From Massilia oculi (GTDB lineage Bacteria > Pseudomonadota > Gammaproteobacteria > Burkholderiales > Burkholderiaceae_D), in contig NZ_CP029343.1 in NCBI RefSeq assembly GCF_003143515.1, positions 5,146,001 to 5,210,000 on the forward strand: a DNA stretch of 64,000 bases, in the 5' to 3' direction. Below, one piece after another: positions 1 through 9,707 of this stretch (its first letter is position 1; each line of letters opens with the position of its first letter). Made by a program: the position numbers and the translations under genes. Under the pieces are notes generated by a model. The model was not told the DNA's origin. It saw nothing but the letters and a program-made list of their open reading frames with translations, and did no database searches.

Positions 1-2
1 CC

Positions 3-2042
<2,040 letters not shown>

Positions 2043-2062
2043 GGCGGTAGTCCTTCCCATCC

Positions 2063-2094
2063 GGCGGCCCCTTGCGAGGGGCCGTCGCGTTTTT
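2063..2094 (+). terminator. Rho-independent terminator after maeB
   Basis: About 20 bases after the malic enzyme stop lies an inverted repeat CGGCCCCT/AGGGGCCG with a short loop, followed by GTCGCGTTTTT. A GC-rich stem with a trailing T run is the classic intrinsic terminator layout. Confidence 0.85.
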
Positions 2095-2103
2095 GGCTCC
2101 TCC

Positions 2104-2871
2104 ATGATTTCCATGATCGACCTTGCATTGAACTTCGGCCTGGGCGCCTCGCTCGGCATCGCCGGCGGCATGCTGGGCATCGGCGGCGGCCTGATCGCCA
2201 TCCCGGTGCTGGGCCTGTTGTACGGCATGAACCAGCACCTGGCCCAGGGCACGGCGCTGGTGATGATCGCGCCGAACGTGGCGATCGGCTTCTGGCGCTA
2301 TCACCAGAAGCACCCGGTCGACCTGCGCTCGGTGGGCGTGGCCGGCCTGTGCTCGATCGGGACCGCATGGCTGGCGGCGCGCTTCGCGGTGGCGATCGAC
2401 GCCCGGGTGCTGCATTATGCGTTCGCGCTGTTCCTGCTGGCGCTGGCGCTGTATTTCGGCTGGCCGTCGCGGCGCAAGACCGGCGCGCCGCTGCCGCCCG
2501 CGAAGGAAGTGCCGCGCCGGCTGATGCCGGCGATCGGCGTCGCCAGCGGCGCGGTGTCGGGCTTCTTCACGATCGGCGGGGGCATGGTGGTGGTGCCGGC
2601 GCTGGTGAGCCTGTTCAAGATGCCGCAGACGCGCGCCCAGGGCATGGCGCTGGCGCTGGTGGTGCCGGGCGCCTTCGTGGCGCTGGCCACCTATGGTCAC
2701 AGCGGCGCGGTCGACTGGCGGGTAGGCCTGCCGCTGGCATTGGGCGGCGTGCTGACCGTGTCGTGGGGCGTGCACCTGGCGCATACCTTGCCGCCACGCC
2801 TGTTGCGGGTGGTGTTCAGCACGGTGCTGCTGGCGGCGGCCGTGACGATGCTGGTGACCGGCGGCGCCTGA
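2104..2871 (+). CDS. TauE/SafE family membrane permease (sulfite exporter/anion permease type)
   Basis: Polytopic inner-membrane protein of 255 residues, a typical TauE/SafE length, with about eight hydrophobic segments. The two-fold internal repeat of the family is visible: GGMLGIGGGLIAIPVL near residue 25 and GFFTIGGGMVVVPALV near residue 155. Family members move sulfite, sulfoacetate, sulfonates or other organic anions; the substrate cannot be read from sequence. Two nearby ATG codons (2104 and 2113) are both possible starts and no clear ribosome binding site separates them. It is convergent with the LysR gene, with only 24 bases between the stops. Its place beside malic enzyme and tartrate genes makes an organic-anion role possible, as inference only. 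Confidence 0.88.
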   Translation: MISMIDLALNFGLGASLGIAGGMLGIGGGLIAIPVLGLLYGMNQHLAQGTALVMIAPNVAIGFWRYHQKHPVDLRSVGVAGLCSIGTAWLAARFAVAIDARVLHYAFALFLLALALYFGWPSRRKTGAPLPPAKEVPRRLMPAIGVASGAVSGFFTIGGGMVVVPALVSLFKMPQTRAQGMALALVVPGAFVALATYGHSGAVDWRVGLPLALGGVLTVSWGVHLAHTLPPRLLRVVFSTVLLAAAVTMLVTGGA

Positions 2872-2895
2872 GCCGCATGGGCCGATTGGTCGGGC

Positions 2896-3792
2896 TCAGG
2901 CCGGCGCGAACTGCGCGGCCAGGAAATCGATGAAGGCGCGCGCCCGCGCCGATTGCCGGCGGCCGCCCGGATAGACCACGTACAGGTCGGCCGCCGGCTG
3001 CACGTACTGCGGCAGCACGATGCGCAGGCGGCCGCTGTCGACGTATTTTTTCAAGTCCCACTCCGAACGCACCAGGATGCCGTGGCCGTCCAGCGCCCAG
3101 CCGAGGGCGATGTCGCCATCGTTGCTCGACAGCGTGCCCTGCACCTTCACCGAGACATTGCGGCCCTCGTGCACCAGGCGCCACACGCCGTGCGCGTCCT
3201 CGTTCTGGCGATGGACGATGCAGCGGTGCCGCGCCAGGTCGGCCAGGCTGCCCGGCGTGCCGTGCTGCTCCAGGTAGCGCGGCGAGGCGCACAGGAAGCG
3301 CCGGTTCGACATGATGCGGCGCGCCACCAGGCGCTGGTCGGGCAGTTCGCCGAAGCGGATCGCCAGGTCGATGCCGCCCGCAACCAGGTCGACCGGGCGG
3401 TCGGTGACGTCCAGTTGCACCTCCACCTGCGGATAGCGCTGGGCGAAGCTCGAGACCAGCGGCGCGATCGCGGTGCGCCCGAAGCCCAGCGAGGCGTTCA
3501 CCTTCAGCCGCCCACGCGGCACCGAGCGCGTGCTCGATACCGCTTCTTCCATCTCGCGCAGCTCGGCCAGGATCCGGGTCGCGTAGTGCAGATAGGTTTC
3601 GCCTTCCGGCGTCAGGCTGCTGGTGCGGGTGGTGCGGTTGACCAGGCGTACGCCAAGGTGTTGTTCCAGCAGCGCTAGGCGCTTGGTGGCGGCGGGCGGG
3701 GTCAGGTCCAGCTCGCGCGCGGCGGCCGACAGGTTGCCGTGGCGCGCCAGCAGGACGAAGAATTCGAGGTGGGAGGCGAGGTCGTTTTTCAC
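2896..3792 (-). CDS. LysR-family transcriptional regulator, divergent from D-tartrate dehydratase
   Basis: Protein of 298 residues with the LysR layout: winged HTH at about residues 10-65 (LARHGNLSAAARELDLTPPA is the recognition region) and a periplasmic-binding-like effector domain at about 90-295. It is divergently transcribed from the D-tartrate dehydratase gene with 95 bases between the start codons, the usual arrangement for a LysR regulator of its neighbour. The effector domain contains GRLKVNASLGFGRTAIAPLV, as in the DmlR/TtuA-like branch linked to tartrate and malate genes. It resembles the second LysR gene at 6311, so the two may be paralogues sensing related hydroxy-dicarboxylates; the ligand is inference. 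Confidence 0.9.
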   Translation of the reverse strand: MKNDLASHLEFFVLLARHGNLSAAARELDLTPPAATKRLALLEQHLGVRLVNRTTRTSSLTPEGETYLHYATRILAELREMEEAVSSTRSVPRGRLKVNASLGFGRTAIAPLVSSFAQRYPQVEVQLDVTDRPVDLVAGGIDLAIRFGELPDQRLVARRIMSNRRFLCASPRYLEQHGTPGSLADLARHRCIVHRQNEDAHGVWRLVHEGRNVSVKVQGTLSSNDGDIALGWALDGHGILVRSEWDLKKYVDSGRLRIVLPQYVQPAADLYVVYPGGRRQSARARAFIDFLAAQFAPA

Positions 3793-3887
3793 CGCAAGTT
3801 AAAAATCTAGTGAATCCGGCTCAATCATAACCGGCTTTGAAGCGAATAATCTGGTGGCTCGTTCAACCGCAAGCGAAGGAATACCAG

Positions 3888-5054
3888 ATGAGAATCGTCG
3901 AAATCCGCGAAAAGACAGTCCCGATCAGCTCCCCGATCCGCAACGCCTATATCGATTTCAGCAAGATGACGCTGAGCGTGGTCGCCGTGGTGACCGACGT
4001 CGTGCGCGACGGGAAGCCGGTGATCGGCTACGGCTTCAATTCCAACGGCCGCTATGGCCAGGGCACCCTGATGCGTGAGCGCTTCATCCCGCGCATCCTC
4101 GAAGCCGATCCCGCATCGCTGGTTGACGACACGGGGGACAATCTTGACCCGCACAAGGTGTGGCAGGCGATGTTCACCAACGAGAAGCCGGGCGGCCATG
4201 GCGAGCGCTCGGTGGCCATCGGCACCATCGACATGGCGGTATGGGACGCAACCGCCAAGATCGCCGGCAAGCCGCTGTTCCAGCTGCTGGCCGAGCGTTA
4301 CGGCAACGGCGAGCCGGACCGGAAAGTGTTCGTGTACGCGGCTGGCGGCTATTACTATCCGGGCCAGGACCACGGCAAGCTCAAGGACGAGATGCGCAGC
4401 TACCTGGATCGTGGCTACACGGTGGTCAAGAAGAAGATCGGCGGCGCCTCGCTCGACGAAGACCTGCGCCGCATCGATTCGATCCTGAGCGTGCTGGGAG
4501 ATGGCCAGAAGCTGGCGGTGGACGCCAACGGCCGCTTCGATCTGGACACCGCGATCCGCTACGCCAAGGCGCTGTCGCATTACGATCTGTTCTGGTACGA
4601 GGAAGCCGGCGACCCGCTCGACTACGAGCTGCAGGCCACGCTGCGCAACTACTACGACAAGCCGATGGCCACCGGCGAGAACCTGTTCTCCATGCAGGAC
4701 GCGCGCAACCTGGTCCGCCACGGCGGCATGCGTCCAGACCGCGACTGGCTGCAGTTCGATTGCGCGCTCAGTTACGGCCTGGTGGAGTACCTGCGCACCC
4801 TGGACATGCTGCGCCAGCATGGCTGGTCGGCCAGCCGCTGCATTCCGCACGGTGGCCACCAGATGTCGCTGAATATCGCGGCCGGGCTGGGACTGGGCGG
4901 CAACGAGTCCTATCCCGACCTGTTCCAGCCTTATGGTGGCTTCCCGGACGGCGTGAAGGTCGAGAATGGATTCATCACGATGCCGGATTTGCCGGGGATC
5001 GGCTTCGAAGGCAAGGCCGACCTGATCGCCGAGATGCGGCGGCTTACCGCTTGA
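3888..5054 (+). CDS. tarD: D-tartrate dehydratase (enolase superfamily)
   Basis: Converts D-tartrate to oxaloacetate and water, a Mg-dependent enolase-superfamily reaction in the cytoplasm. The ATG at 3888 is chosen because GAAGGA lies just before it and the protein then begins MRIVEIREKT, as in the family; the frame is open further upstream. From this start the protein is 388 residues. The catalytic residues known from the Bradyrhizobium enzyme (Lys184, Asp213, Glu239, Glu265, His322) all appear one position lower: Lys183 in the KKK motif, Asp212 in VDANGRF, Glu238 in WYEEA, Glu264 in TGENLF and His321 in IPHGGHQ. This constant offset makes the assignment specific. A divergent LysR gene lies upstream and a tartrate dehydrogenase-type gene is convergent downstream. 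Confidence 0.93.
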   Translation: MRIVEIREKTVPISSPIRNAYIDFSKMTLSVVAVVTDVVRDGKPVIGYGFNSNGRYGQGTLMRERFIPRILEADPASLVDDTGDNLDPHKVWQAMFTNEKPGGHGERSVAIGTIDMAVWDATAKIAGKPLFQLLAERYGNGEPDRKVFVYAAGGYYYPGQDHGKLKDEMRSYLDRGYTVVKKKIGGASLDEDLRRIDSILSVLGDGQKLAVDANGRFDLDTAIRYAKALSHYDLFWYEEAGDPLDYELQATLRNYYDKPMATGENLFSMQDARNLVRHGGMRPDRDWLQFDCALSYGLVEYLRTLDMLRQHGWSASRCIPHGGHQMSLNIAAGLGLGGNESYPDLFQPYGGFPDGVKVENGFITMPDLPGIGFEGKADLIAEMRRLTA

Positions 5055-5064
5055 GTGGCGAATA

Positions 5065-5101
5065 GGCCGGCCCTGCCGGCATGCATGCAAGCAGGCCGGC
5101 C
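5065..5101. terminator. GC-rich hairpin between convergent tartrate genes
   Basis: GGCCGG-C-CCTGC (5065-5076) pairs with GCAGGCCGGCC (5091-5101) with one bulged C; the loop contains GCATGCATGC. It lies between the stops of two convergent genes. No T run follows on either strand, so a bidirectional terminator or a 3'-end stabiliser is only probable. Confidence 0.5.
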
Positions 5102-5128
5102 GCAGGCAAGGCGCAGGTGAGCCGCAGG

Positions 5129-6217
5129 TCAGCTGTCCTTGTCAAGATAGCGCGCAACCGCCTGGCCCACTTCGGTGGTGTTGGCCGTGCCGCCCATGTC
5201 CGGCGTGCGCGGCCCCTCGACCAGGCAACGCTCGATTGCCGCCAGCATGGCGTCGTGCGCGGCGGTATAGGTGGCGTCGCCCTGGCCCAGGAACTCGAGC
5301 ATCATCGCGCCGGACCAGATCATCGCGATCGGGTTGGCGATGTTCTGGCCGTAGATGTCGGGCGCCGAGCCGTGCACCGGTTCGAACAGGGAAGGGAAGC
5401 GCCGCTCCGGATTCAGGTTGGCCGACGGGGCGATGCCGATGGTGCCGGTGCAGGCCGGGCCGAGGTCGGACAGGATGTCGCCGAACAGGTTCGAGGCCAC
5501 CACCACGTCGAAGCGCTCGGGCGAGATCACGAAGCGCGCGCACAGGATGTCGATGTGGTATTTGTCCCATTTGACGTCGCCATACTGCTGGCCGATGGCG
5601 GCCACGCGTTCGTCCCAGTAGGGCATCGAGATCGAGATGCCGTTCGACTTGGTGGCGGCGGTCAGGTGTTTTTTCGGACCGCGCTGGGCCAGGTCGAAGG
5701 CGTACTTGAGGATGCGGTCGGTGCCGTGGCGGGTGAAGACCGATTCCTGCAGCACGAATTCGCGCTCGGTCCCTTCGAACATCTTGCCGCCGACCGAGGA
5801 GTATTCGCCTTCGGTGTTCTCGCGCACCACGTAGAAGTCGATGTCGCCCGGCTTCTTGTTGGCCAGCGGACAGGGCACGCCGGGCATCAGGCGCACCGGG
5901 CGCAGGTTGACGTACTGGTCGAACTCGCGCCGGAACTTGAGCAGCGAGCCCCACAGCGAGACGTGGTCGGGCACCGTGTCGGGCCAGCCGACGGCCCCGA
6001 AATAGATGGCTTCGAAGCCGTCGAGCTGCTGGCGCCAGTCGTCCGGCATCATCTTGCCGTGCTGCGCGTAGTAGTCGCAGTCGGCCCAGGCGAAGGTGGT
6101 GAAGTCGAGTTTGATCCCGAAGCGGCGGGCGGTGACCTCGAGGGCGCGCAGGCCCTCGGGCATGACTTCCTTGCCGATGCCGTCGCCGGCGATGACTGCG
6201 ATCTTGTGGGTGTTCAT
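5129..6217 (-). CDS. ttuC: Tartrate dehydrogenase/D-malate dehydrogenase-type enzyme (isocitrate/isopropylmalate dehydrogenase superfamily)
   Basis: NAD-dependent beta-decarboxylating dehydrogenase of 362 residues acting on tartrate and/or D-malate in the cytoplasm. It opens with the superfamily motif HKIAVIAGDGIGKEV, has FYVVRENTEGEYSSVGG for substrate binding, the catalytic Lys/Asp region (KWDKYHIDILCARFV) and ASNLFGDILSDLGPA for metal binding, and ends with the EPVHGSAPDIYGQNIANP nucleotide region. The VRENTEGEYSSVGG wording is that of TtuC/DmlA rather than LeuB. The start ATG at 6217 has a GAGCGCC-type upstream stretch and lies 93 bases from the divergent LysR gene. Together with tarD it gives two routes for tartrate: dehydration to oxaloacetate and oxidation or decarboxylation. 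TtuC and DmlA are not easy to tell apart by eye. Confidence 0.88.
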   Translation of the reverse strand: MNTHKIAVIAGDGIGKEVMPEGLRALEVTARRFGIKLDFTTFAWADCDYYAQHGKMMPDDWRQQLDGFEAIYFGAVGWPDTVPDHVSLWGSLLKFRREFDQYVNLRPVRLMPGVPCPLANKKPGDIDFYVVRENTEGEYSSVGGKMFEGTEREFVLQESVFTRHGTDRILKYAFDLAQRGPKKHLTAATKSNGISISMPYWDERVAAIGQQYGDVKWDKYHIDILCARFVISPERFDVVVASNLFGDILSDLGPACTGTIGIAPSANLNPERRFPSLFEPVHGSAPDIYGQNIANPIAMIWSGAMMLEFLGQGDATYTAAHDAMLAAIERCLVEGPRTPDMGGTANTTEVGQAVARYLDKDS

Positions 6218-6310
6218 GTGGCGCTCCTGGGTGCTGGATGGATACGATCAGGATAATCCGAAACAAGCTGTTTATAATATGGCTTTCCGTGGCGGCAAGG
6301 AACACGATGC

Positions 6311-7219
6311 GTGAATAATCTGCTGGAAAACGCCGACCTGCGTGTCTTCGTGACCGTCGTACGCAAGGGTTCGTTCGCCCAGGCGGCGGCGGAGCTGGGC
6401 ATGTCGGCGGCCTATGTCAGCAAGCGCATCGGCGTGCTGGAAGAGGCGCTGGGCGTGCGGCTGTTCCAGCGCACCACGCGCCGCGTCGTTATCACCGAGG
6501 AGGGCGAGCAGGCTTTCGGGCGGGCCCAGGCCATCCTGGACAGTCTGGACGAACTGGTCGACGAGGTATCCGAGCGGCGCCGGGAGCCCAGGGGCCGGGT
6601 GCGCATGTGCAGCAGCTTCGGTTTCGGGCGCAATGTGGTGGCGCCGGCCATCGCCAAGCTGGTGCGCGCCTATCCGGCGCTGCACATCCGCTTCGAGGTG
6701 TTCGACCGCCTGGTCGATCCGGTGGCCGAAGGCTTCGACCTCGACGTGCGCATCGGCGACGAGATCGCGCCGCAGCTGATCGCGCGCCGCCTGATGGCGA
6801 ACCACCGCATCCTGTGCGCCGCGCCGGACTACCTTGCACGGCACGGCGCGCCGCGCTCATTGCCGGAGCTGTCCGGCCACCAGTGCCTGGTGATCAAGGA
6901 GCGCGACCATCCGTTCGGCGTGTGGCGGCTGCGTTCGCGCGCTGGCGAGGAGACGGTGAAGGTCTCGGGTGTGCTGTCGACCAACCATGGCGAGATCGCG
7001 CTGCGCTGGGCCCTCGACGGCGCCGGCATCATCCTGCGCTCGCGCTGGCACGCTCAACCCCATCTCGATGCCGGGCGGCTGGTGCAGCTGCTGCCCGACT
7101 TCACCCAGGAAGCCAATGTCTGGGCCGTGTATCCCCGGCGGCTGGGCAATTCGGCCAAGGTGCGGGTGTGCGTCGAATTCCTGGAACGCGAGCTGGCGGC
7201 GGGGCGGGCACCGGAATAG
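6311..7219 (+). CDS. LysR-family regulator (DmlR/TtuA-like), divergent from tartrate dehydrogenase
   Basis: Protein of 302 residues starting at a GTG codon; AAGGAAC is well placed upstream, and the ATG four bases earlier runs into a stop after three codons, so the GTG is the real start. The winged HTH lies at about residues 10-65 (GSFAQAAAELGMSAAYVSKR) and the effector-binding domain at about 92-295, containing RMCSSFGFGRNVVAPAIAKL. The gene is divergent from the TtuC/DmlA-type dehydrogenase, matching dmlR-dmlA in enterobacteria, so it is probably that gene's regulator. A TATAAT hexamer at 6273-6278 fits as its -10 element. Ligand identity (D-malate or tartrate) is inferred from context only. 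Confidence 0.9.
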   Translation: MNNLLENADLRVFVTVVRKGSFAQAAAELGMSAAYVSKRIGVLEEALGVRLFQRTTRRVVITEEGEQAFGRAQAILDSLDELVDEVSERRREPRGRVRMCSSFGFGRNVVAPAIAKLVRAYPALHIRFEVFDRLVDPVAEGFDLDVRIGDEIAPQLIARRLMANHRILCAAPDYLARHGAPRSLPELSGHQCLVIKERDHPFGVWRLRSRAGEETVKVSGVLSTNHGEIALRWALDGAGIILRSRWHAQPHLDAGRLVQLLPDFTQEANVWAVYPRRLGNSAKVRVCVEFLERELAAGRAPE

Positions 7220-7455
7220 GGCTTCCACTGGTCGAATCCGCACCGTAACAGGGGTATGTGCACTGCAATAGTGCGCCGCACAAGGGTGTTCCATAGGGTG
7301 TTTCTCATCTGGTACGGTTCGATGCGTGGCGTATCGACATTGCGCCGCAACATGAGCGATAATAGCGACCCGAAGCGCACCGTATCCCGTGCGTTTCGCG
7401 CATATGCGCCTACCCGGCGCGCCCGCATTCCTGTTACCACACTATCGCAAGGAAC

Positions 7456-7563
7456 ATGAACTTCAGCTCTACGCTCGTCGCTATCCCCTGCACGGCCACC
7501 CGCCGGACCCTGTCCGTCCGCGTGGCGATCGCTTCCATCGTCGATGCGGCGGTGCGCGGATGA
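7456..7563 (+). CDS. 35-residue leader ORF translationally coupled to the YitT-family gene
   Basis: A short open frame starts at an ATG preceded by a good ribosome binding site (AAGGAAC, 7449-7455) and ends in a TGA overlapping the ATG of the next gene (ATGA at 7560-7563). It encodes 35 residues beginning MNFSSTLVAIPCTATRR, with no recognised motif. The downstream gene has no convincing ribosome binding site of its own, so this ORF may supply its translation by coupling. It could instead be non-functional sequence that happens to be open; the exact RBS and ATGA overlap are the reasons for listing it. Confidence 0.45.
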   Translation: MNFSSTLVAIPCTATRRTLSVRVAIASIVDAAVRG

Positions 7564-8210
7564 GCCAGTCTGCCATGTTCCCCGGTTCGGCATCGCCGGC
7601 CCCGCGCGCGGTCGTGGTCAAGCCGCATTCGCCGCTCGATGACGTCTACGGCATTGCCGTGGGCGTGCTGTTCGTCGTGATCGGCATCGTGCTGCTGCAG
7701 GCGGCCCAGCTGATCACCGGCGGCGTGGCCGGCATCGCGCTGCTGTCGTCGTACGTGAGCGGGGTGTCAGTGGGCACCCTGTTCATGATGATCAACGTGC
7801 CGTTCTTCCTGTTCGGCTACCTGTTCATGGGCCCGCTCTTTACGCTGAAGTCGCTGGCCGGCAGCGCCCTGATCATGGGCCTGTTGAAAATCATGCCGCA
7901 CGTGCTGGTGATCGGCCACATCCATCCCGCCGTGGCCGCGCTGGGCGGCGGCACCTTCTGCGGCATGGGCATCCTGGCCATGGCGCGCCACGGTGCAGGC
8001 GTCGGCGGCACCGGCATCGTGACTCTGTGGCTGCAAAAGAAATACGGCATCAACGCCGGCCGCACCCAGGTCATGATCGACAGCGTCATCCTGCTGCTGG
8101 CCCTTGGCCTGGTCGCCCCGCACCTGGTCGGCTGGTCGGCCGTGAGCGCCGTCGCCATGAGCAGCATGGTAATGGCCTGGCACCGCGCCGGCCGCTACTT
8201 CGGCAGCTGA
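7560..8210 (+). CDS. YitT-family (DUF161) integral membrane protein
   Basis: Inner-membrane protein of 216 residues with about five or six hydrophobic segments and the family's glycine-rich stretches (QLITGGVAGIALLSSYVSGV, GAGVGGTGIVTLWLQKKYGI). YitT proteins have no agreed function; some are annotated as transporters. Members often carry a C-terminal DUF2179 domain, which is absent here, so this is the short form. The ATG at 7560 overlaps the stop of the 35-codon leader ORF, implying coupled translation. The frame extends further upstream but that part looks non-coding. Confidence 0.82.
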   Translation: MSQSAMFPGSASPAPRAVVVKPHSPLDDVYGIAVGVLFVVIGIVLLQAAQLITGGVAGIALLSSYVSGVSVGTLFMMINVPFFLFGYLFMGPLFTLKSLAGSALIMGLLKIMPHVLVIGHIHPAVAALGGGTFCGMGILAMARHGAGVGGTGIVTLWLQKKYGINAGRTQVMIDSVILLLALGLVAPHLVGWSAVSAVAMSSMVMAWHRAGRYFGS

Positions 8211-8226
8211 CACATCCAATCAGGCT

Positions 8227-8255
8227 CAGGGTCGAATTCAAACAGGTCGACCCTG
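8227..8255. terminator. Perfect 9-bp hairpin after the YitT gene
   Basis: CAGGGTCGA (8227-8235) pairs perfectly with TCGACCCTG (8247-8255) around an 11-base loop, starting 17 bases after the stop codon. There is no T run, so it may be a factor-dependent terminator, an mRNA-stabilising hairpin or a copy of a dispersed palindromic repeat. Confidence 0.5.
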
Positions 8256-8318
8256 CCCCCGGGTTCTATCGGTGGGTGTCGCGGTCGGAAGCGCGCGCGG
8301 TTCGGCAGTACGGGCTTG

Positions 8319-8338
8319 TAGAATTAGTGGCAATTCTA
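8319..8338. promoter_or_regulatory. Operator-like palindrome upstream of the amidohydrolase
   Basis: TAGAATT-AGTGGC-AATTCTA is a perfect inverted repeat with 7-base arms, 17 bases before the amidohydrolase start codon and just upstream of its GGAGGG ribosome binding site. It stands out as AT-rich in GC-rich surroundings. A repressor site is plausible; no regulator can be named. Confidence 0.4.
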
Positions 8339-8355
8339 TTGTTTGGAGGGTTGCC

Positions 8356-9707
8356 ATGTCGCGGCTATTGCACTGTGTCGTGCTTTACTTCTTGTTCGCG
8401 TCATGCCAGGCCGCTGCAGGTCAGCCGCGCGCCTTGCTGATCCAGAATGCGCATGTCGTCAGCCTCGATCCGCAGCAGGGTGAGCGGCGCGATGCGGATG
8501 TGCTGGTGCGCGATGGGCGTATCGTTGCCGTTGGGCGCGAGCTCGAGGCGGCGGGGGCGGATCGGATCGATGCGCGCGGGATGATCCTGCTGCCGGGACT
8601 GGTCGATACGCATAACCATCTGTGGCTCAGCGCGGCGCGTGGGCAGTTTCGCAATACCCCGAGACCGATTATTTCGCGCTCAAGAAGCGGCTGGGACGGC
8701 ACTACACGCCGGACGACGTCCGCATCGGCACGTATTTTGGCGCCGTCGAGACCCTGGCGTCGGGCGTCACGACCACCGTCGACTTCTTTCATAACCTGCG
8801 CAGTCCGGCGCACCTGGAGGCGGCTGAACGGGCGCTGCTGCAAAGCGGTATCCGCGCGCGGCTGCTGGCCGGCGCGCATGACGATCTTGGGCCGGCTGAA
8901 AGCGTCGACCTCGACCTGCTCGCCGCAGCGGCGGCGCGGGCGCGGCCGGCACGGGTCACGCTGGGGCTGGGCTGGCGCGGGGTGGGGGAGGGCAAGGCCG
9001 ACGTGGCCGCGACCGGCCGCCGCGAGATCGCGGCCGCGCGCAAGCTCGGCTGGCCGGTCTCCGTGCATTCCGGCGGCAAGCGCAATGGCGCCCTGGCCGC
9101 CAGCGGCCTGCTGGGCGAGGACGTGCAGATCGTGCATGCCACCGGCGCCACGCCCGCCGAGCTGGCGGCGTTTCGACAGGCCGGCAGCGCGCTGTCGCTG
9201 ACGCCGGTCACCGAGCAGCGGGTCGGCTACGGCCTGACTGTGCTGGACGACTACGCGGCCGTGGGGCGCATCGGCCTCGGCATCGATGGCACGGCGCTGG
9301 CCGGCAGCGCCGACCTGTTCGCCAATATGCGCCTGCTCGCGCTCACCGCGTCCGGCGCCGGCAAGAAGGAAACGGCGGTCGCGCCGCGCCGCATCCTCGA
9401 ACTGGCGACGATCGAGGCCGCGCGCTCGATCGGCATGGATGACCAGATCGGTTCGATCACGCCCGGCAAGCGCGCCGACCTGATCCTGCTCGATCCCGGC
9501 GCCCTGAACATGGCGCTGGCCGGCGATGCCGATCCCTATGCCCTGATCGTGTATTCGGCCACGCCGGCCAACGTCGACACGGTGATCGTCGACGGCGTCG
9601 TGCTCAAGCGCGGCGGGCGCCTGCTCGGCGTCGATGTTCCGCGTGTGATGAAAGAAGCGCGCTCCTCGATCGATGCCATCCTCGAACGCGCCGGCGCTCC
9701 CCGCTAG
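8356..9707 (+). pseudogene. Amidohydrolase (metal-dependent, exported), interrupted by a single-base frameshift
   Basis: The ATG at 8356 follows a strong GGAGGG site and begins an exported protein (MSRLLHCVVLYFLFASCQAA is a signal peptide, possibly lipoprotein-type). The first frame carries the amidohydrolase entry motif (LLPGLVDTHNHLW) and then turns to nonsense. The second frame resumes from about 8660 (ETDYFALKKRLGRHYTPDDV) and carries the rest, including VSVHSGG, VHATG and the late metal-site GIDGTALAGSADLF, to a stop at 9707. Adding one C to the CCCC run at 8657-8660 joins the frames as FRNTPETDYFALKK, about 450 residues in all. The rest is well preserved, so a sequencing error or a very recent mutation is likely. 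The substrate is unknown (cytosine deaminase/imidazolonepropionase-like fold). Confidence 0.8.
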
